Positions 23,588-35,787 of a DNA stretch of 64,000 nucleotides are shown here, in pieces. Every line of letters starts with the position of its first letter. The first letter of the stretch is position 1. Made by a program: the position numbers and the translations under genes. The notes beneath the pieces are model-generated. The model saw only the letters and a program-made list of their open reading frames with translations. It did not search any database and was not told where the DNA came from. The stretch lies in NCBI GenBank assembly GCA_947034885.2, contig OX344755.2, forward strand, positions 25,737,052 through 25,801,051, written 5' to 3'. The DNA comes from Thuidium tamariscinum (lineage: Eukaryota > Streptophyta > Bryopsida > Hypnales > Thuidiaceae).

Positions 23588-23646
23588 TATTGAGATTACA
23601 AAGTAATGTATGGAAGAAAGGCTTTACTTAGATGGTAGGAAGATAT
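23588..23646 (-). repeat. LTR fragment of the copia family (59 bp)
   Basis: TATTGAGATTACAAAG followed by GAAAGGCTTTACTTAGATGG matches the 3' end of the family LTR on the minus strand, then similarity stops. No other part of an element adjoins it. Confidence 0.8.
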
Positions 23647-26519
23647 TCTCATTGCTCTTCAAATGATCCATTTTTTTTTCAATTTAAAAAAAATTTATTT
23701 CAAAGGGTCATAAGACTTACAGGACTCACTAATTTTGAGCCATTTTGAGACAAAACCAGTAAGTGTTTCTTGTAATGACCCTAATTTAGAATTGAGGATG
23801 AAATCTCCACCAAATAATCTATGGGAATACAAGTAGACTTTTTAAGCAATAAAGAAAATATTTTAACTTTGTGCCACTTGCATACAAGTTGTAGAAGAAT
23901 AATAGTAATCTAAAATACCTAGCAATTTAGGTGGATTAGTACATGCTCAAATCCACAAGATTTAATGGTTGTGTACTTGTTGCACCTACACACACAATCA
24001 TAGGAAGATACCAACACCAAATTGATGTCAAAATGTGAAAATACCACATTTCCACACATACATGTAAATACTTTATTGTATTCACTCCTAAATCCCTAAG
24101 GCCTTTTTTGAAATTCTAAGAGTTCACTCCAAATTGAACAAAAAGCAACCATCTTGATTTGTTGTATCAATTTTTTCGAATTATAATTGTACAAATTCAA
24201 ACTAGACATATTAGAGATCGTGTTGGAAAAGAAAATACAACAATATTACTTACAGATTGAAGGATTATAATATTTGATCATGAAGGTCTTAATAATTATT
24301 GCAAAGTCATGCAAAGTCTTTAAACCCTGTTTTTAGAAGTCAAATCTAAAAAGTTGGTCAGCAAAAAAATATGAGATTAAAGGGCCTAATAAGCACAAAT
24401 CTAATCAATTAATTTATAGCTTATCAAAATCTACTCTCCAATTTTTTTAAATGAACTTCCAATATGATTTTTTCTTTAAGATCTAGTGTATTTGAAGCTT
24501 GTTTCCAAAATCACTTGATACCACAAAAAGTCAAGGTTGCAATCGACACCCTTGCATAAAATCTTGAATAGAAAAAACATAATCAATGACTTTCAAGATT
24601 GAATTTTTGATGCTAAAATTAGACTTCAAAAAAAGTTTCAAAAATATAAACCAATAAAGATAGCAACTTGGTTAGATTTTATTTAACTTCAAAGTATTAT
24701 TGACATCAAAATTTGGTACCTTGGGCATTTAGGGGTTAAAACAATAGATTTCTATAATATTTGGTGTAGTATTATATTTTTGGTTGCCCAATTGAACTCC
24801 CACTCAACTTTAGAGCTCTAAAACATGTGATTATAATATACATATATGATTTAGTATATGAACTTTCTAGATTTTTTCACCTATTTGGAATTGAGATTAA
24901 CTTATACAAGAGAAAATACAATTAAAGAATGCTAGAACTAGCATAGGATATGAACAACAAAATTTCTAGCAATTTTTGTCAAAAATTGGCCTACATTATG
25001 AGGAATGGCTAGGTATTGCTCAAGATAATCCAAGCATCAACACCCACAATTCCTTGACAAATGTGTAGCTCCAAAAACATCCAAAGCACTTAAGGTGGTC
25101 AATTTAGAACTAAAAAACACAAGAATTGATTGAAGGTATTGTAGACTAGAGGACCTCCAATCAAGCAAATTAATGATGGAAACTTCAACTTTGTTGCATG
25201 TAGACCATTCTCCCTTCAAGTTTTCTCCCAACATGTGTAGTGATAGAGCAATAGTCCAATGCAATTCACAAATGCATATTAATTTCTCCCATTAGATGTT
25301 TTTTGAGGGATTAGAAGACTATTTTAGACTTATTTACAATGTTGGGAATAGTTAGAATAATAAATAATAATATATTTTTTTAAATTTGGAAAAATAATAA
25401 TTGTTCAGTTTTTAAAATATTATTATTTGACATGGCAGTTTCTCGCCCATGTCAAATCGCATATGTGGCAGTTTTCCATAGTGTTCTTACAATCGGGAAC
25501 TCATAGTCTTCTAATGGGCAGAAAAAACATCTAATGAACTAAGCTAGCCATAGGGTCCCATGAACTTTTGATTAGGCTAGTCTAAGACATGCATAAGTTC
25601 ATCCCTATATTATAAGTTACTCTGAAGCCATTTGCAAGCTATCTTGCAATAAAACTAGGGAAAAAAAAAGTAGAAAATAAAGAAAATTGCATCAATCTCA
25701 GTGGTATGATCAAGAGCACAAGTGTATAGGATGATTCAATATTTCCAAGCAAACTTACTTTCATTGATAGGCATAGCCCTCCACCACAATGTCAACACAA
25801 AGTTTAAACTTGCCCACTAGCAACAAATTTGAGTGGGCTAGATCTATTATTCAAACAAAAGTACAAGAAGGTAGCAATTCTAAGATTGGACAATGCATCA
25901 ATTACCCTAGAAGTTCTTTCTTTGCCTCTTATTTAATGACAAGATTGCAAAGCTATCATAGACCAGATAAACATGGAGACAATAGTGTGGTGAAGATCAT
26001 TCCATCTATACCAAAAGAAAATTGTTGTATTAAATTGCAAGCCTTTGAGTTTTGTTGCCTTTGGGTTGAATATTGGGCCAAGAAAAATCACTAGAGTTGA
26101 TTGAAATGTTCTTGATGTTTTATACCTACTGTACAATCCATGAAGTACTATTGTTAGGAGTGTATTGTGTAAATTTTCAAACTTGCCATAAGGCATTTAC
26201 CAATAGAAAAAATTGCATAATTTCTTGGTTCTTAGTCAACAAACAAGTTTCTAATCTAAGAATTATTGATGTTTCAAGAAACTTACACCATTAAAGTAAG
26301 CACATCTTATTATACTAGGTACCCTAAGATGCCACTTGATGAGGTGCTCACACTATCTACATCTCCTAATCCAATTAGTTCCTATATTTGAAGAAGTGGA
26401 TTCACAAGTTTTACCAAGAAAATTTATTCTTCAAATGTTTTGCATTGGTATCTACACGGATGCATTGAGATTTCCTATCACTTGCAATCACTTGCAATTA
26501 GAAAATTAATAAAACCCAC
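23647..26519. other. No gene; AT-rich repeat-like DNA
   Basis: No coding frame with a recognisable domain. A TTTAGGGGTTAA terminus-like motif lies at about 24729-24740, in inverse orientation to the one at 16817. Confidence 0.4.
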
Positions 26520-26713
26520 TACACTAAAGATGATATTTAGTATTTAGTGACATTTAGTGTTTTTACCCCCTACTAGTTACAACACTAAATCTAAACTTCT
26601 CCACAATTAGTGTTAGACTTGAATGCGCTGCCTTCTCCTTCCCTAGAATTGCTTGGATTCTCAACTCCATTGCACCGCCTTCTTCTTCCCTGGCTTTCTT
26701 TGCTTTCTCGTCA

Positions 26714-26870
26714 AGTTCTCAATTCAGTTCTCAGTTCAGTTCAATCAGCCCAAGTTTTCAGTTCAGTTTCAGTTCGATTCAGCCCGCGGTCTCCAGTTCA
26801 GTTCAGTTGGAGTTCAGTTCAGCCGGAGTTTGGTTTAGCCGGAGTTGCATCCGAAGTTGAATTCAGTTGG
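26714..26870 (+). repeat. CAGTTCAGTT-type low-complexity tract
   Basis: The pentamer CAGTT and its variants recur many times (TTCAGTTCAGTT, GTTGGAGTTCAG) in the 5' region of the pogo-like element, upstream of the transposase. Confidence 0.75.
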
Positions 26871-27169
26871 AGTTGGGAGGTTTTAGCTCAGCCCGAGTTC
26901 CTTCCTGCCCCGACTATCGGGCTTTTTTCGGGAGGGGGGGGTTGGTTTATAGTCCGCCGTTCCCGCCCACCAGCACATTTCGAATTTTCCGCCTCCGCAC
27001 ATCTTCTCCTTCACAACTCCGTTTTCAGGCCCTCGCATCTTCTCACCAACAGGTTCATTTTAGGTATTAGCGACACCATTGCAATCGTCTTGTTGTCCTC
27101 TACATTATATCAAAAATTGTTTTTTTTTGTCAACATTTTTTGATTTTTTTCACGTTGTGGTTCAGGCTC

Positions 27170-28671
27170 ATGGCGGAAATCCCCCGACGTCTCCAGCAAG
27201 TTTCCACCATTGCCACGCGAAAGCCGATCATCACATAGATGGTGCAAAACGAATCAATCGATGGTCTCCCGATCTCTACAACCGCACCATCCATGCTTTC
27301 CCCGAGCATTTTCGAGGTCAACGAAGCTCCAATTTGATGCATGCATCGCGTTGGTGGACACTCCGTAATCGATATTGCAACGAAGGAGAAGAGCCGCAAG
27401 AGCTTCCACCAATTTCATGCACCTACAGCCGATCTAGAGGACAAAAACAGCTTCGTACAAAGGCAGCACCTAGTCGTGGTCACAAACGCTCCGAATGGGT
27501 ACAGTGGTTCTACCCGCTCTTACTTGATACATTCGAGCATTACAAAAAAACTGGTGTGAAATTCTCTCCCCGTTTGCTCATTGAGTTAGCAAAAACAATC
27601 CTAGTGGACCCTACATCCCCTTATACAACCCAATCCGTAGATTCTAAGGACAATGTTTTATTGCTTGAAAAAATGACCCACTGTTGAATCCAACAATTTA
27701 TGCATGTCCAAAATATTGTCCTCTTATCTCAAAGAAGTCGTCTCACTTGCAGTCCTGAAAAAGAACAAGAAATTGAGATGCAAGTTGCATACCATCTAGG
27801 AGTCTTAAATCGAGGATTTCAGGATGGCACCTTTGATGAAAATCTAATGGAGAATATAGACGAAATCCATTTTGTTCTAAACATGAACAATGATAGAACA
27901 TTAGGCTTCCGTGGTGACACAACTGTCAAATATGCCGAGGTAGTATCGGGTGGAGATTCAATGACAATGGTCATTAGAATCTCAGGGGGGCGACGATCCA
28001 TGATCGAAGCTCCTATATTGATATTTACAAATCCGAACAGTAGTTATCCAATTTGAGGATTGGATGACAACATCCCAGGGGTATGTTATCGTACAGGTTC
28101 TAAAGGGTGGATGAATCAAACTCTATTTTCAGATTATTTTGTAGAACCACGAGCCTTCCAATCTGATGTCCATGGCCGCTCAAAATTTATTTGGGTAGAT
28201 AATTGTACCGGTCATAACATGACCCCAAGACTTACCACTGTTTTGAAAACCAAAAATGCCATCTTGAAATACTTGCCACCTTGTTCGACCCACCTTTGCC
28301 AACCAGCAGACACGTTCATTATTTCTAAGGTGAAAGATGCATGGACCAAAAGATGGAAGGCAAAGAAAACAGACTTAATAGCATCGAATGCTTGGCAGAA
28401 TATACCTCGAGTGGATGGTGGCTGATCAGGAAAACTCTCAAATCCGGATAAGAGGTTTTTCTTACAGTTAGTTGCTGATTCTGTTGAAGATGTCAACCGG
28501 GAACTTGATTGTGACAATATCAGCTATGCTAGAAAAGCCATGATCAGATCTGGTATGTCTTTAGCTCTAGATGGCAGTTGGAGTGTGGAGCAACTTTTCC
28601 CACATTTGCAGGAGATAGTACGAAAGTATGGGCAGATTTTTCTAGGGCAACATGTGCCTCCAAGAATCTAA
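27170..28671 (+). pseudogene. Pogo/Tigger-like DDE transposase, broken
   Basis: The likely start is ATG 27170 (MAEIPRRLQQVSTIATRKPI). That frame hits TAG, and the coding signal moves to another frame by about 27265 (RWSPDLYNRTIHAFPEHF), so a frameshift is present. The main frame then runs to a TAA at 28669-28671, broken only by three in-frame TGA codons (27685, 28054, 28423). Visible parts: an N-terminal DNA-binding region, then the DDE_1 catalytic core with D in ENIDEIHF, D in FIWVDNCTGHN and D in YLPPCSTHLCQPADTF. These are the three catalytic acidic positions of pogo/Tigger cut-and-paste transposases. A TGA from CGA by cytosine deamination is likely for at least the second stop. The element cannot move by its own enzyme. 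Confidence 0.85.
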
Positions 28672-29010
28672 AATTTGTACTTCCATGATTTTCAGAAATT
28701 ACAATGTACATTCCATCTTCTTTATGTTATAAACCACTCTTTCATTGATAATGCTTGTTGTATACTTTTAATTAATCACTTCTAACTTCCTACGCTTTGA
28801 ATGTCATTGTTTTACATGTATTTCCTGAATTTTCTAAATTCACCAACACTAAATTCAAACATGTCACTTTTTGGCAAGTCTCTCAAATCACCATAGTTCA
28901 CATTTAGTATTTGAATTGACATTTAGTGTTTTTACTTTCATAGGGTAATTAGCTTTTAGTGTATGCCTTCGTATTTAGTGTACAAGACACTAAATATCAT
29001 CATTAGTGTA

Positions 29011-30060
29011 GCTATTTAACAATAGAAGTGGTCCAAGTTGAAAATGTGGCACTTTACCGAAGTTGATCAATGATGTCTTGAATGATTGTATAGATAAGGC
29101 CTTAATTTGAACATATAAGGTAGAACCACCCATCTCCAACCAACACCCAATAATAGCCAACTTGTAGATTGACACATTTCCAACCAAGGTTATATGAAAT
29201 ATGTTTTTCTCCATTAGAGGATTTTTGAGCTCTAAAGAGAGCTTCTAAAAGGGGTAGTTGGAAGGGTGCTTTTGTATTTAAATATTGTCCTTGAGAAAGA
29301 CTATTTCCCTATATCCACTCATTGGAAAAGAAAAAAAAATGTACTTTTGTGGGACAATAGCTAGGTCACGGAGACCATGATGAAGCTTTGTCATTTAAAA
29401 TTTGGGTTTAGGATATGAGGATGACACATGTACTATCCAATCATGAACATTATATTCTACAACCACTAAGATAATAAAATAGTATTATACATCCACTCCA
29501 CTAATAGATTCTTCTTTGACAACCATCAATATAATTTTATACTATTCAAATTTAATATTTGATAATAGTACCTTGTTGGTTTGTCATCTATTGTAGTCCT
29601 TACTTGTACTTCATACAAGATAACAACAAGCAAGTAGATACTTGTGCTACTAATTTTGCTCTTCATTAAATAGGAGTGCATTTCAATCTTTGGAGGCCTT
29701 CTATACACCTGAAAAATCCTCTAATGCCTTTCCAAAGCTCGAACTAAAAGTTCATGACACAAATTCTAAAGTAATGTGCAAGAAAAAAGGAAGCATAAAT
29801 TGGGAAAATAGTTTGAATGATCAAAATTAAAAGAGTCCATAGATTGGCTATAGGTTTGATACACTAGTTGCCTTCCAATATCAATAATATTTTCAATTCA
29901 TACAATAAAATTACCACAATTTTTACAATCCCCATCATTTCTATCATTGCACCTCTAAAAATATTTGCTTTGCCTTGCACTACACCATACAATGACTAGA
30001 GTACCTTAAATGATCACTTACAGGAGCTTCTATCATAGGTCAAGATTTGAGAGCATAGAA
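29011..30060. other. No gene; contains a diverged TA-flanked TIR repeat copy
   Basis: At 29116-29130, TA followed by AGGTAGAACCACC matches both ends of the TIR element at 56757-57175. The stretch 29780-30060 matches 32895-33165 in direct orientation (shared AAAATTACCA and AAATATTTGCTTTGCCTTGC) and the middle of 56757-57175 in inverse orientation. No coding signal. Confidence 0.5.
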
Positions 30061-30701
30061 CAGTCCGTTTCTGAAGGACAGAAAAAATCGAAACAAATCA
30101 CTTTCGCTGGCTGACTACGAAGCTCATGAATGCCACCAAACCTAACTAATTCAGGTTATCAAGTAGAGTTACATCAAAAGAAACTCTAGAGTCCACACAA
30201 AGGACTATTTCTGAACAAGTGCCAGATACGAATATAATGGCAGGAAAATGACTTCGTTCAAATCCTTAAATGACATCTTTGAATGTTGCATTCATAGAAG
30301 ATACATTCAAATTGAATTCTAGAAATTAGGCAGACGCTCAAAATCTAGACCAACCATGCCGGATAACAATAAAATTCCCAGTCAGCCCACTACATCGTGG
30401 TGTGGTGGAACACAACATGCACCGAAAGGACCCAAGTGCTTCTACTCTAGCCATCATCATTCACAGCCCATTGGTGTGGAAGCCACCCCCAGGGCAGAAG
30501 TGTATGGAAAGCTAGAAAAACGCAGCAGTCATGTCACAGGAGCTTCAAAGCAGCACAACGGAAATACCGCGAACTCTTACATATTGTGCACTGCTCAAAT
30601 TGTTCACCTTCGGGAAGCACAGACGTCTGCAGAAAAAATAGAAAATGCCTCAGCTACCCCCCAAAACGGTCCGTTTCCGATGGTCTCTAAGATTCATGCA
30701 T
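30061..30701 (-). other. Downstream region (probable 3' UTR) of PAF1
   Basis: This region follows the PAF1 stop codon on the minus strand. The first several hundred bases have a balanced composition unlike the AT-rich DNA beyond, which suits a 3' UTR, but I see no clear AATAAA to place the end. A plus-strand frame of 121 codons here has no recognisable product. Confidence 0.35.
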
Positions 30702-32294
30702 TCAAGTCTCCATGTCTGTAGGACCTTCACCTTCAGCACCAACCCCAGCATCTCCTCCGCCCGGAACCTCCTGTCGCTCAACAACGACAGCACTGCTTTC
30801 CTCCTCTGCTTCAACCTTAGCCGCTTGGTCATCCTTGCCACCTTCCAACGAATCGATATGCGCCTGAAGAGTCTTCGGGTCAAGGATGACAAACGACTCT
30901 CCGATACCGACTATGGCAACTCCACAGTTGCCGCTGCTAAGCTCCTCATCTTGAAGTGACTCCTTCACAGCGTGAAGAGCATGACGAACCAACTCCTCTT
31001 TGGAACAGTCCATAAAAGTCTCAAACTTACGTTCCAAGTAGGTCTTCGCCGCCTGTGACCGGGATCCAATAGCGAACGCCGTGAATTCGAGGTAGTTGCC
31101 AGAAGGGCAGTTCTGGTAAAGGTGAGGTCCAGTTTCATCTAGTCCTGCGACTAGAAGACCTACGCCGTAAGGCCGTCTGGATGACCGCTGCGTACACACC
31201 TGCAGAATCGCATTGGCAGTCACTCAATAAACACATGCTTTTAACACAGGCACGCTTCAGTGTCTCATAGTTCAAAAAAACCACAGATAAGCGCGAGCTC
31301 AGACGAGGCCAAAAGACGCAGGGGGGTTCTGGACACAATGAGTCGCTCGCGAAGATAAACCCTAACGCCGAGCAAAAACAGATTCAGGGAACACTCAGAA
31401 GCATAATTTGCGTCCACTTGAAAGCACACATTCGAAATCGTAAATGCATTTGAGGGTCACCACACATAATTAGAGATGCATGATGAAGCTGTATGTTAAC
31501 CCCGTATCCTCACTACACCACTAACTTTGAGGAGCTATATAGAGGAACTTGAACATTTCGGACCACCTCAGGTATACAATTCTAGGCGCTCTCCATGGCC
31601 TTTGCATAGTACCGGCGTCTGATATCCGAGGAGCAACAAACCCACTCAGTGACGCGTCCTTCGACCCGGTGCTAAATCCACGTCCACTTATCTCATTGGG
31701 ACCGCGCCTACCATTCGAGTGAGATTCCTCGAACCCTAAACAGCGCGACGAACTGGTATACCCTACATCCTTCCAAGTCTTTCAGACCCTTCTGAAACCT
31801 AATTCCTTGAAATGGGAGTACTCGTGATTATACACGTACGACGCGTGTTCAAAACGCCCTGTACTCTGGCCACATTTGAGCTCAAACCTAGAAGTGAATC
31901 CGATCTGAAACAATCAAAAGAGGCGACAAGAATGCTCACATACCTGAGCTTTATCTGCAACTTGGACCACCAACCGGCCAACAGGGAGAGGCGACTCGTA
32001 AACAAAATGGTGATTGATACACTCCGATCGCATGTACCGAGACAAGACACGCCCATCGGCAGTGAGGCCTGCCATGGCAATCCCGATGTGATTGTCAATC
32101 TTGAACAGCTTTTTCTGATACGCAGAAAGCTCCGACGAGGACTTGTTGACGGTCGCTAGCACCACATGCGTCTTCGACCGCACCCCGATCACGGCGCTGC
32201 CCTGCTTCACGGCCTCCATGGCGTACTCCACTTGGTGCAGGCGCCCCGCAGGACTCCATGTCGTCACATCCGTATCGTACTGGTTCCTAAACAT
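30702..32294 (-). CDS. PAF1: 20S proteasome subunit alpha (PAF1/PSMA1), two exons
   Basis: This subunit forms part of the outer alpha ring of the 20S proteasome, the protease core that degrades ubiquitin-tagged proteins in cytosol and nucleus. Exon 1 is 32294-31944 (117 codons, [19 protein letters not shown] ... VVQVADKAQ). The intron is 31943-31200 (744 bp, CAG|GTATGT donor, CTGCAG|GT acceptor, phase 0). Exon 2 is 31199-30702 ([16 protein letters not shown] ... TDMET stop). The 282-residue product is close to the ~278 residues of Arabidopsis PAF1. It has the alpha-type N-terminal signature [21 protein letters not shown], the [14 protein letters not shown] and CPSGNYLEF segments, and an acidic, variable C-terminal tail typical of this subunit. 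No lesion is visible. It is the only intact conserved host gene in the window, and two copies of one dispersed repeat flank it. Confidence 0.97.
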
Positions 32295-32308
32295 CCTTCA
32301 CACCCCGC

Positions 32309-32316
32309 AAACCCTA
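32309..32316 (+). promoter_or_regulatory. Telo-box in the PAF1 5' region
   Basis: AAACCCTA lies 15 bp upstream of the PAF1 start codon. Telo-boxes are common near the transcription starts of plant genes for ribosomal proteins and other growth-related housekeeping functions. The surrounding 400 bp (to about 32650) are GC-rich, with a CCCCTCCCCTCCC-type tract on the coding strand (about 32555-32585), as in a promoter plus 5' UTR. No TATA box is obvious. Confidence 0.55.
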
Positions 32317-32724
32317 TTACCGCCTCGTGGTCCCTCTGCAGAGCGCCCCAATCGTTTCAATCGTTACAATCGAGCGCAACTTGAAGCTCCTGAAACACTC
32401 AACAATCCGAACCGCAAATGGCCTCCTTCTTCTCGCCCCAGCCGCACGAATTGAATTGCGATTCGGTAACAATTCGGCGATGGCAGCGAGCTGAAGCCTT
32501 GATGTCCAAGTTCGAAGCCGAAACCGAAAGCAGGCAAGGCAGACTCGGTGCTTCGAGGGAGGGGCGGGAGGGGAGGGGAGGGCGGGTATAGATTTGTCCG
32601 GTTCTCTTCCTGAGCCCCAGAATACACAGTTGGGATCTCGGGAACACTCTGTTGAGCAGGCCCTAAGCAGTGTTTTTTTAAGGCGATAAAAAGACTAAAA
32701 GCACCCAAAAAAATTCCTTTGCAC

Positions 32725-33165
32725 TATGGTAGAGGTACCTATTGTTGACACCCCATCCATTAACAACAAATAGAGTACCCTATTCCAAAGAAGATTGGAG
32801 TAGATTTTCATTTTCTCCTTGGAATGTGTGTCTTTGTACTTTTCGAAGATTTGGACCAATAAGTTAATGACACATAAGTGAGCATAAATGTAGGAAGTAA
32901 TTAGTAGGAAAGTATTCTTGAATGATTGAAATTGGATGGCTTTAGATGTTGGTTGCAAATCAAGCCCAATTTTTGCCTTCCAAAATTCATAGTAATTTCA
33001 ATTCAAGAGATAAAATTACCAATTTTTTTGCAATCCTCATTATTTTTGTCAATGCATCTTTGAAAATATTTGCTTTGCCTTGCACTACCCTAGATTATAT
33101 CCAAATGTGCTTATTTTATTGGTTATGGATACTTCTATCATAAGCGCTTGGAAAGATTCAGAGAT
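32725..33165 (+). repeat. Diverged copy of the TA-flanked TIR repeat
   Basis: It starts TATGGTAGAGGTACCTATT, a diverged form of the terminus at 57175 (read inward). It shares the AATTCATAGTAATTTCAATT and AAAATTACCA phrases with the middle of that element. From 32895 it also matches 29780-30060. No coding capacity. Confidence 0.55.
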
Positions 33166-33817
33166 AAAAATATTTAAAAAGCCAAATGTATATCTTCCAG
33201 CACATTCTGACTGCCACTATTTTGACTATATTTCTTGATATTCACTGCCTTGTCGCCACTTGTCTCAAAGTTGCTTCGACAACATTTAATCTGAAGTTGT
33301 CTAATATACACCAAAATTGGAGGGTTGAATAGAGCTTGTAGCCACATGTCTCTTTGTTGTCTGTACAAGTACTATTACTATTGCAGGTGTCTATGTGACC
33401 TAAAAAAGGTAGCTAAAATTCTAAAATTCTTTTATTGTAGCTGTTTGTAGCTATTTAACTCTCCAAGTGGGAGTGAACTCAATGAAGAGTAAGACTTTGC
33501 GACTCAAACTTAGTTGTAAAGGACAAAAAGTAGGTAGATTGCTTGCCCTAATGCAATCGTTGTTATCCTAGAAAAGCACTTAAATTTGTAATCTTTCGAA
33601 AAGAAATAGTAGCCAAGCTCGTATGCACTTCCTTCATTCTAATTTATCAGTAGATTTTGTTTGCACACTACAGCCTATATATGCTTGCAAATTTGTGTCC
33701 AATTTGTTCATTTTCTTGTTTAATTTAAGTTTTTTGTTGTAAAATTATAATTAGGATTTCGAAGAAATTGTACGTTTGATTCATTTGTAATTGATTATTT
33801 ACTAAATTTCTGTCAAT
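33166..33817. other. No gene; upstream part of the hAT relic
   Basis: AT-rich sequence leading into the hAT relic. It probably includes its 5' end, but terminal inverted repeats could not be placed. Confidence 0.35.
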
Positions 33818-35565
33818 ATGGTGTTATTTGAGGCATCGAGGAGCGAACATGGCTCTACGTCAACATCAAAGTTGGGACATAAGGCTGCAAATGACGCACT
33901 ATTGTGAAAGCAGAGAAGGAGAAGCATATCCAAAAAGCTACCAAAGTTGAATGAGAAAGCAGAAGCAAGAGCGTCAAATTTCAGAGGAGCAAGGGAAGAG
34001 GAGGGCCAAAGATCAAGCCACTCTTCGAAGCTTTTACACAACTTCACGGAATTCTAAAAATCGAGGCCCACTTGATCTATTTGATCCACTGAAGCCCACC
34101 TCGATGCCTTCTTTTGCTAGAAGGAAGAGAAGTACGTCACTACTACCTCGTCAAGTCAAGTTGCCGACATCAAGACCTATGTCTCTCGACACAAATTTTG
34201 CTGGAATATCAAATGCACAGGTAGAGCGAGGTAGTTGTGTCATTTTGAAGTCTGCTCCACCTATCCCTATAGTCTCTATGTCAACGGACTCTCCAAGCTA
34301 TGTCTATAGCAAAGATGATCCAGACTTCAATGTAATTTATGCCTTCTTGAACAGTAGTAATTTGTCAAGTGACGATACGGATGATGGAGAGGAAGTAGAG
34401 CCTCTTATTCGGTTTGGAAAGCCAAATTATGACTTGACACAAAAATTTCAGATGGAGTGGAGTATAAAGTGCCCTTGGGCTAAGATGGTATTCACAACTA
34501 ATGGATTATTCCACATGGTTGAGTGTTGAGTGTACTTAGATTTGGGAAAAAAACCTCAATTGATGGCACCAAAGTGGGACACTATAAGCAAACATGGTCA
34601 TCATAAGGTACATAAAGCTAACTTGTTGCTCTACGCTGCTAAACACCCTACCTTTATCCTCCAGCAAATCAACAGTTGCACTACAGGAGAAGCACAGCAA
34701 AAGTAAGTTCAACTTGCAACTCTATTCCAACTCTTATGTATTGGTTGTCCAATGGTTGACTTCGAGTCTAAATTTTAGTTGTACCGTTTGCTGGAGACTC
34801 CAAATTGCCCCTCCATACACTGGAGTGCAAGTGCTAGATGGATAATGGTTGAGCACATGTATTCTTTCATGCAAGAACACATGAAAGCCATGATAAAATC
34901 TGCAAAATATATTGCAATGATATGTGATAAAACATCTAGGATTGACAATTGTTCTTACATTGATGTACACATTTATATTTTGCAAGATTGGATTCGAATG
35001 CCATTGCTCATAACCCTCCAAAAACTTGAGTCTAACGGAGCAACAATTGATAGTTTGATAGCCCTTTTGATGGATGTTCTTGAAGTTTGTGGAAATCTTG
35101 ATCTCTTCAAAATAGCTACAAAGCTTGTCTACTTTGGTGCAGATGGTGTTTCTGCATTTCATAGCTGTAGAACAGGGGTGACAGTCCAGTTGAAGGCAAA
35201 GTTTGTACCACATGTGGTAGCCGTACATTCTATAGGACCCCGACTTAACTTGGCTATGAAAACATTGAGTGGACTGGATTTGTTCCATATAATTGAGGAT
35301 CTCTGTAAACTTTACCACACTTACTCTGTCCACTCTTCCAAACGGCAAGTAGAGTTCCGAGCGTTGGCATAATTACTTGATACAAAAGGCTTGAAGTTGT
35401 TGAAAAACATCACAATAAGGTAGATCTCTTTGATTTCTTGATTGCAGTGGCTTCTCAGCGAGTATAGAAGTGTAGCTTCATGAATTCTACAAACAAGGTT
35501 GAGAAGGTACAATTCATCAATTAACCTCAATAGCTATTTTTTAGGGTTCCATGTTATCCAATCAA
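33818..35565 (+). pseudogene. hAT-type transposase relic 1 (DUF4371/ZMYM-like)
   Basis: The main frame from 33951 encodes a basic N-terminus (RAKDQATLRSFYTTSR). It then has a segment FQMEWSIKCPWAKMVF ... MAPKWDTISKHG, which resembles the TTF/BED-like zinc-finger region of this hAT group. It continues with MICDKTSRIDNCSYIDVHIY and KLVYFGADGVSAFHS ... GVTVQL, the catalytic-core phrases of DUF4371-type transposases. In-frame stops lie at 34527-34529 and in the 34700-34778 stretch, and the 3' end (DTKGLKLLKNITI ... LLSEYRS) is broken by more. An upstream ATG at 33818 is in another frame. The DE pair of the first catalytic motif reads DK here. This is an old, dead transposon. Confidence 0.75.
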
Positions 35566-35787
35566 GGAATTAGAAATTGGTATAATAGAAATTGCTTAAC
35601 AAACACATTTGGAATTCTTTGTCATCATGATTTGTTCGTCTCTGAAATTTCTTAGTACAACAACATATTTATGCTAGATGTATAGAATAAGAATCACCTT
35701 AGTTGCATTAAATATCACCTTAAGTTAGGCATCTTCAAGAGTGAGCAAAAAGTTGGTAAGGGCTCTCTGATGTGCCTTTGTCAGTTC

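Larger units (their letters stand above)
26522..29008 (+). mobile_element. Pogo-like Tc1/mariner DNA transposon
   Basis: The left end is CACTAAAGATGATATTTAGT and the right end, read inward, is CACTAATGATGATATTTAGT. That is a 20-bp terminal inverted repeat with one mismatch. TA flanks both ends (26520-26521 and 29009-29010), the target duplication of this superfamily. The interior encodes a broken DDE transposase. A subterminal stretch with TTTAGTATTT and GACATTTAGTGTTTTTAC occurs in the same orientation near both ends (about 26536-26568 and 28905-28940), and the word TTTAGTG recurs there. Confidence 0.85.

Noticed and set aside
30356-30721. 121-codon plus-strand frame overlapping the 3' end of PAF1
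   Set aside because: It lies mainly in the probable PAF1 3' UTR on the opposite strand and has no domain.
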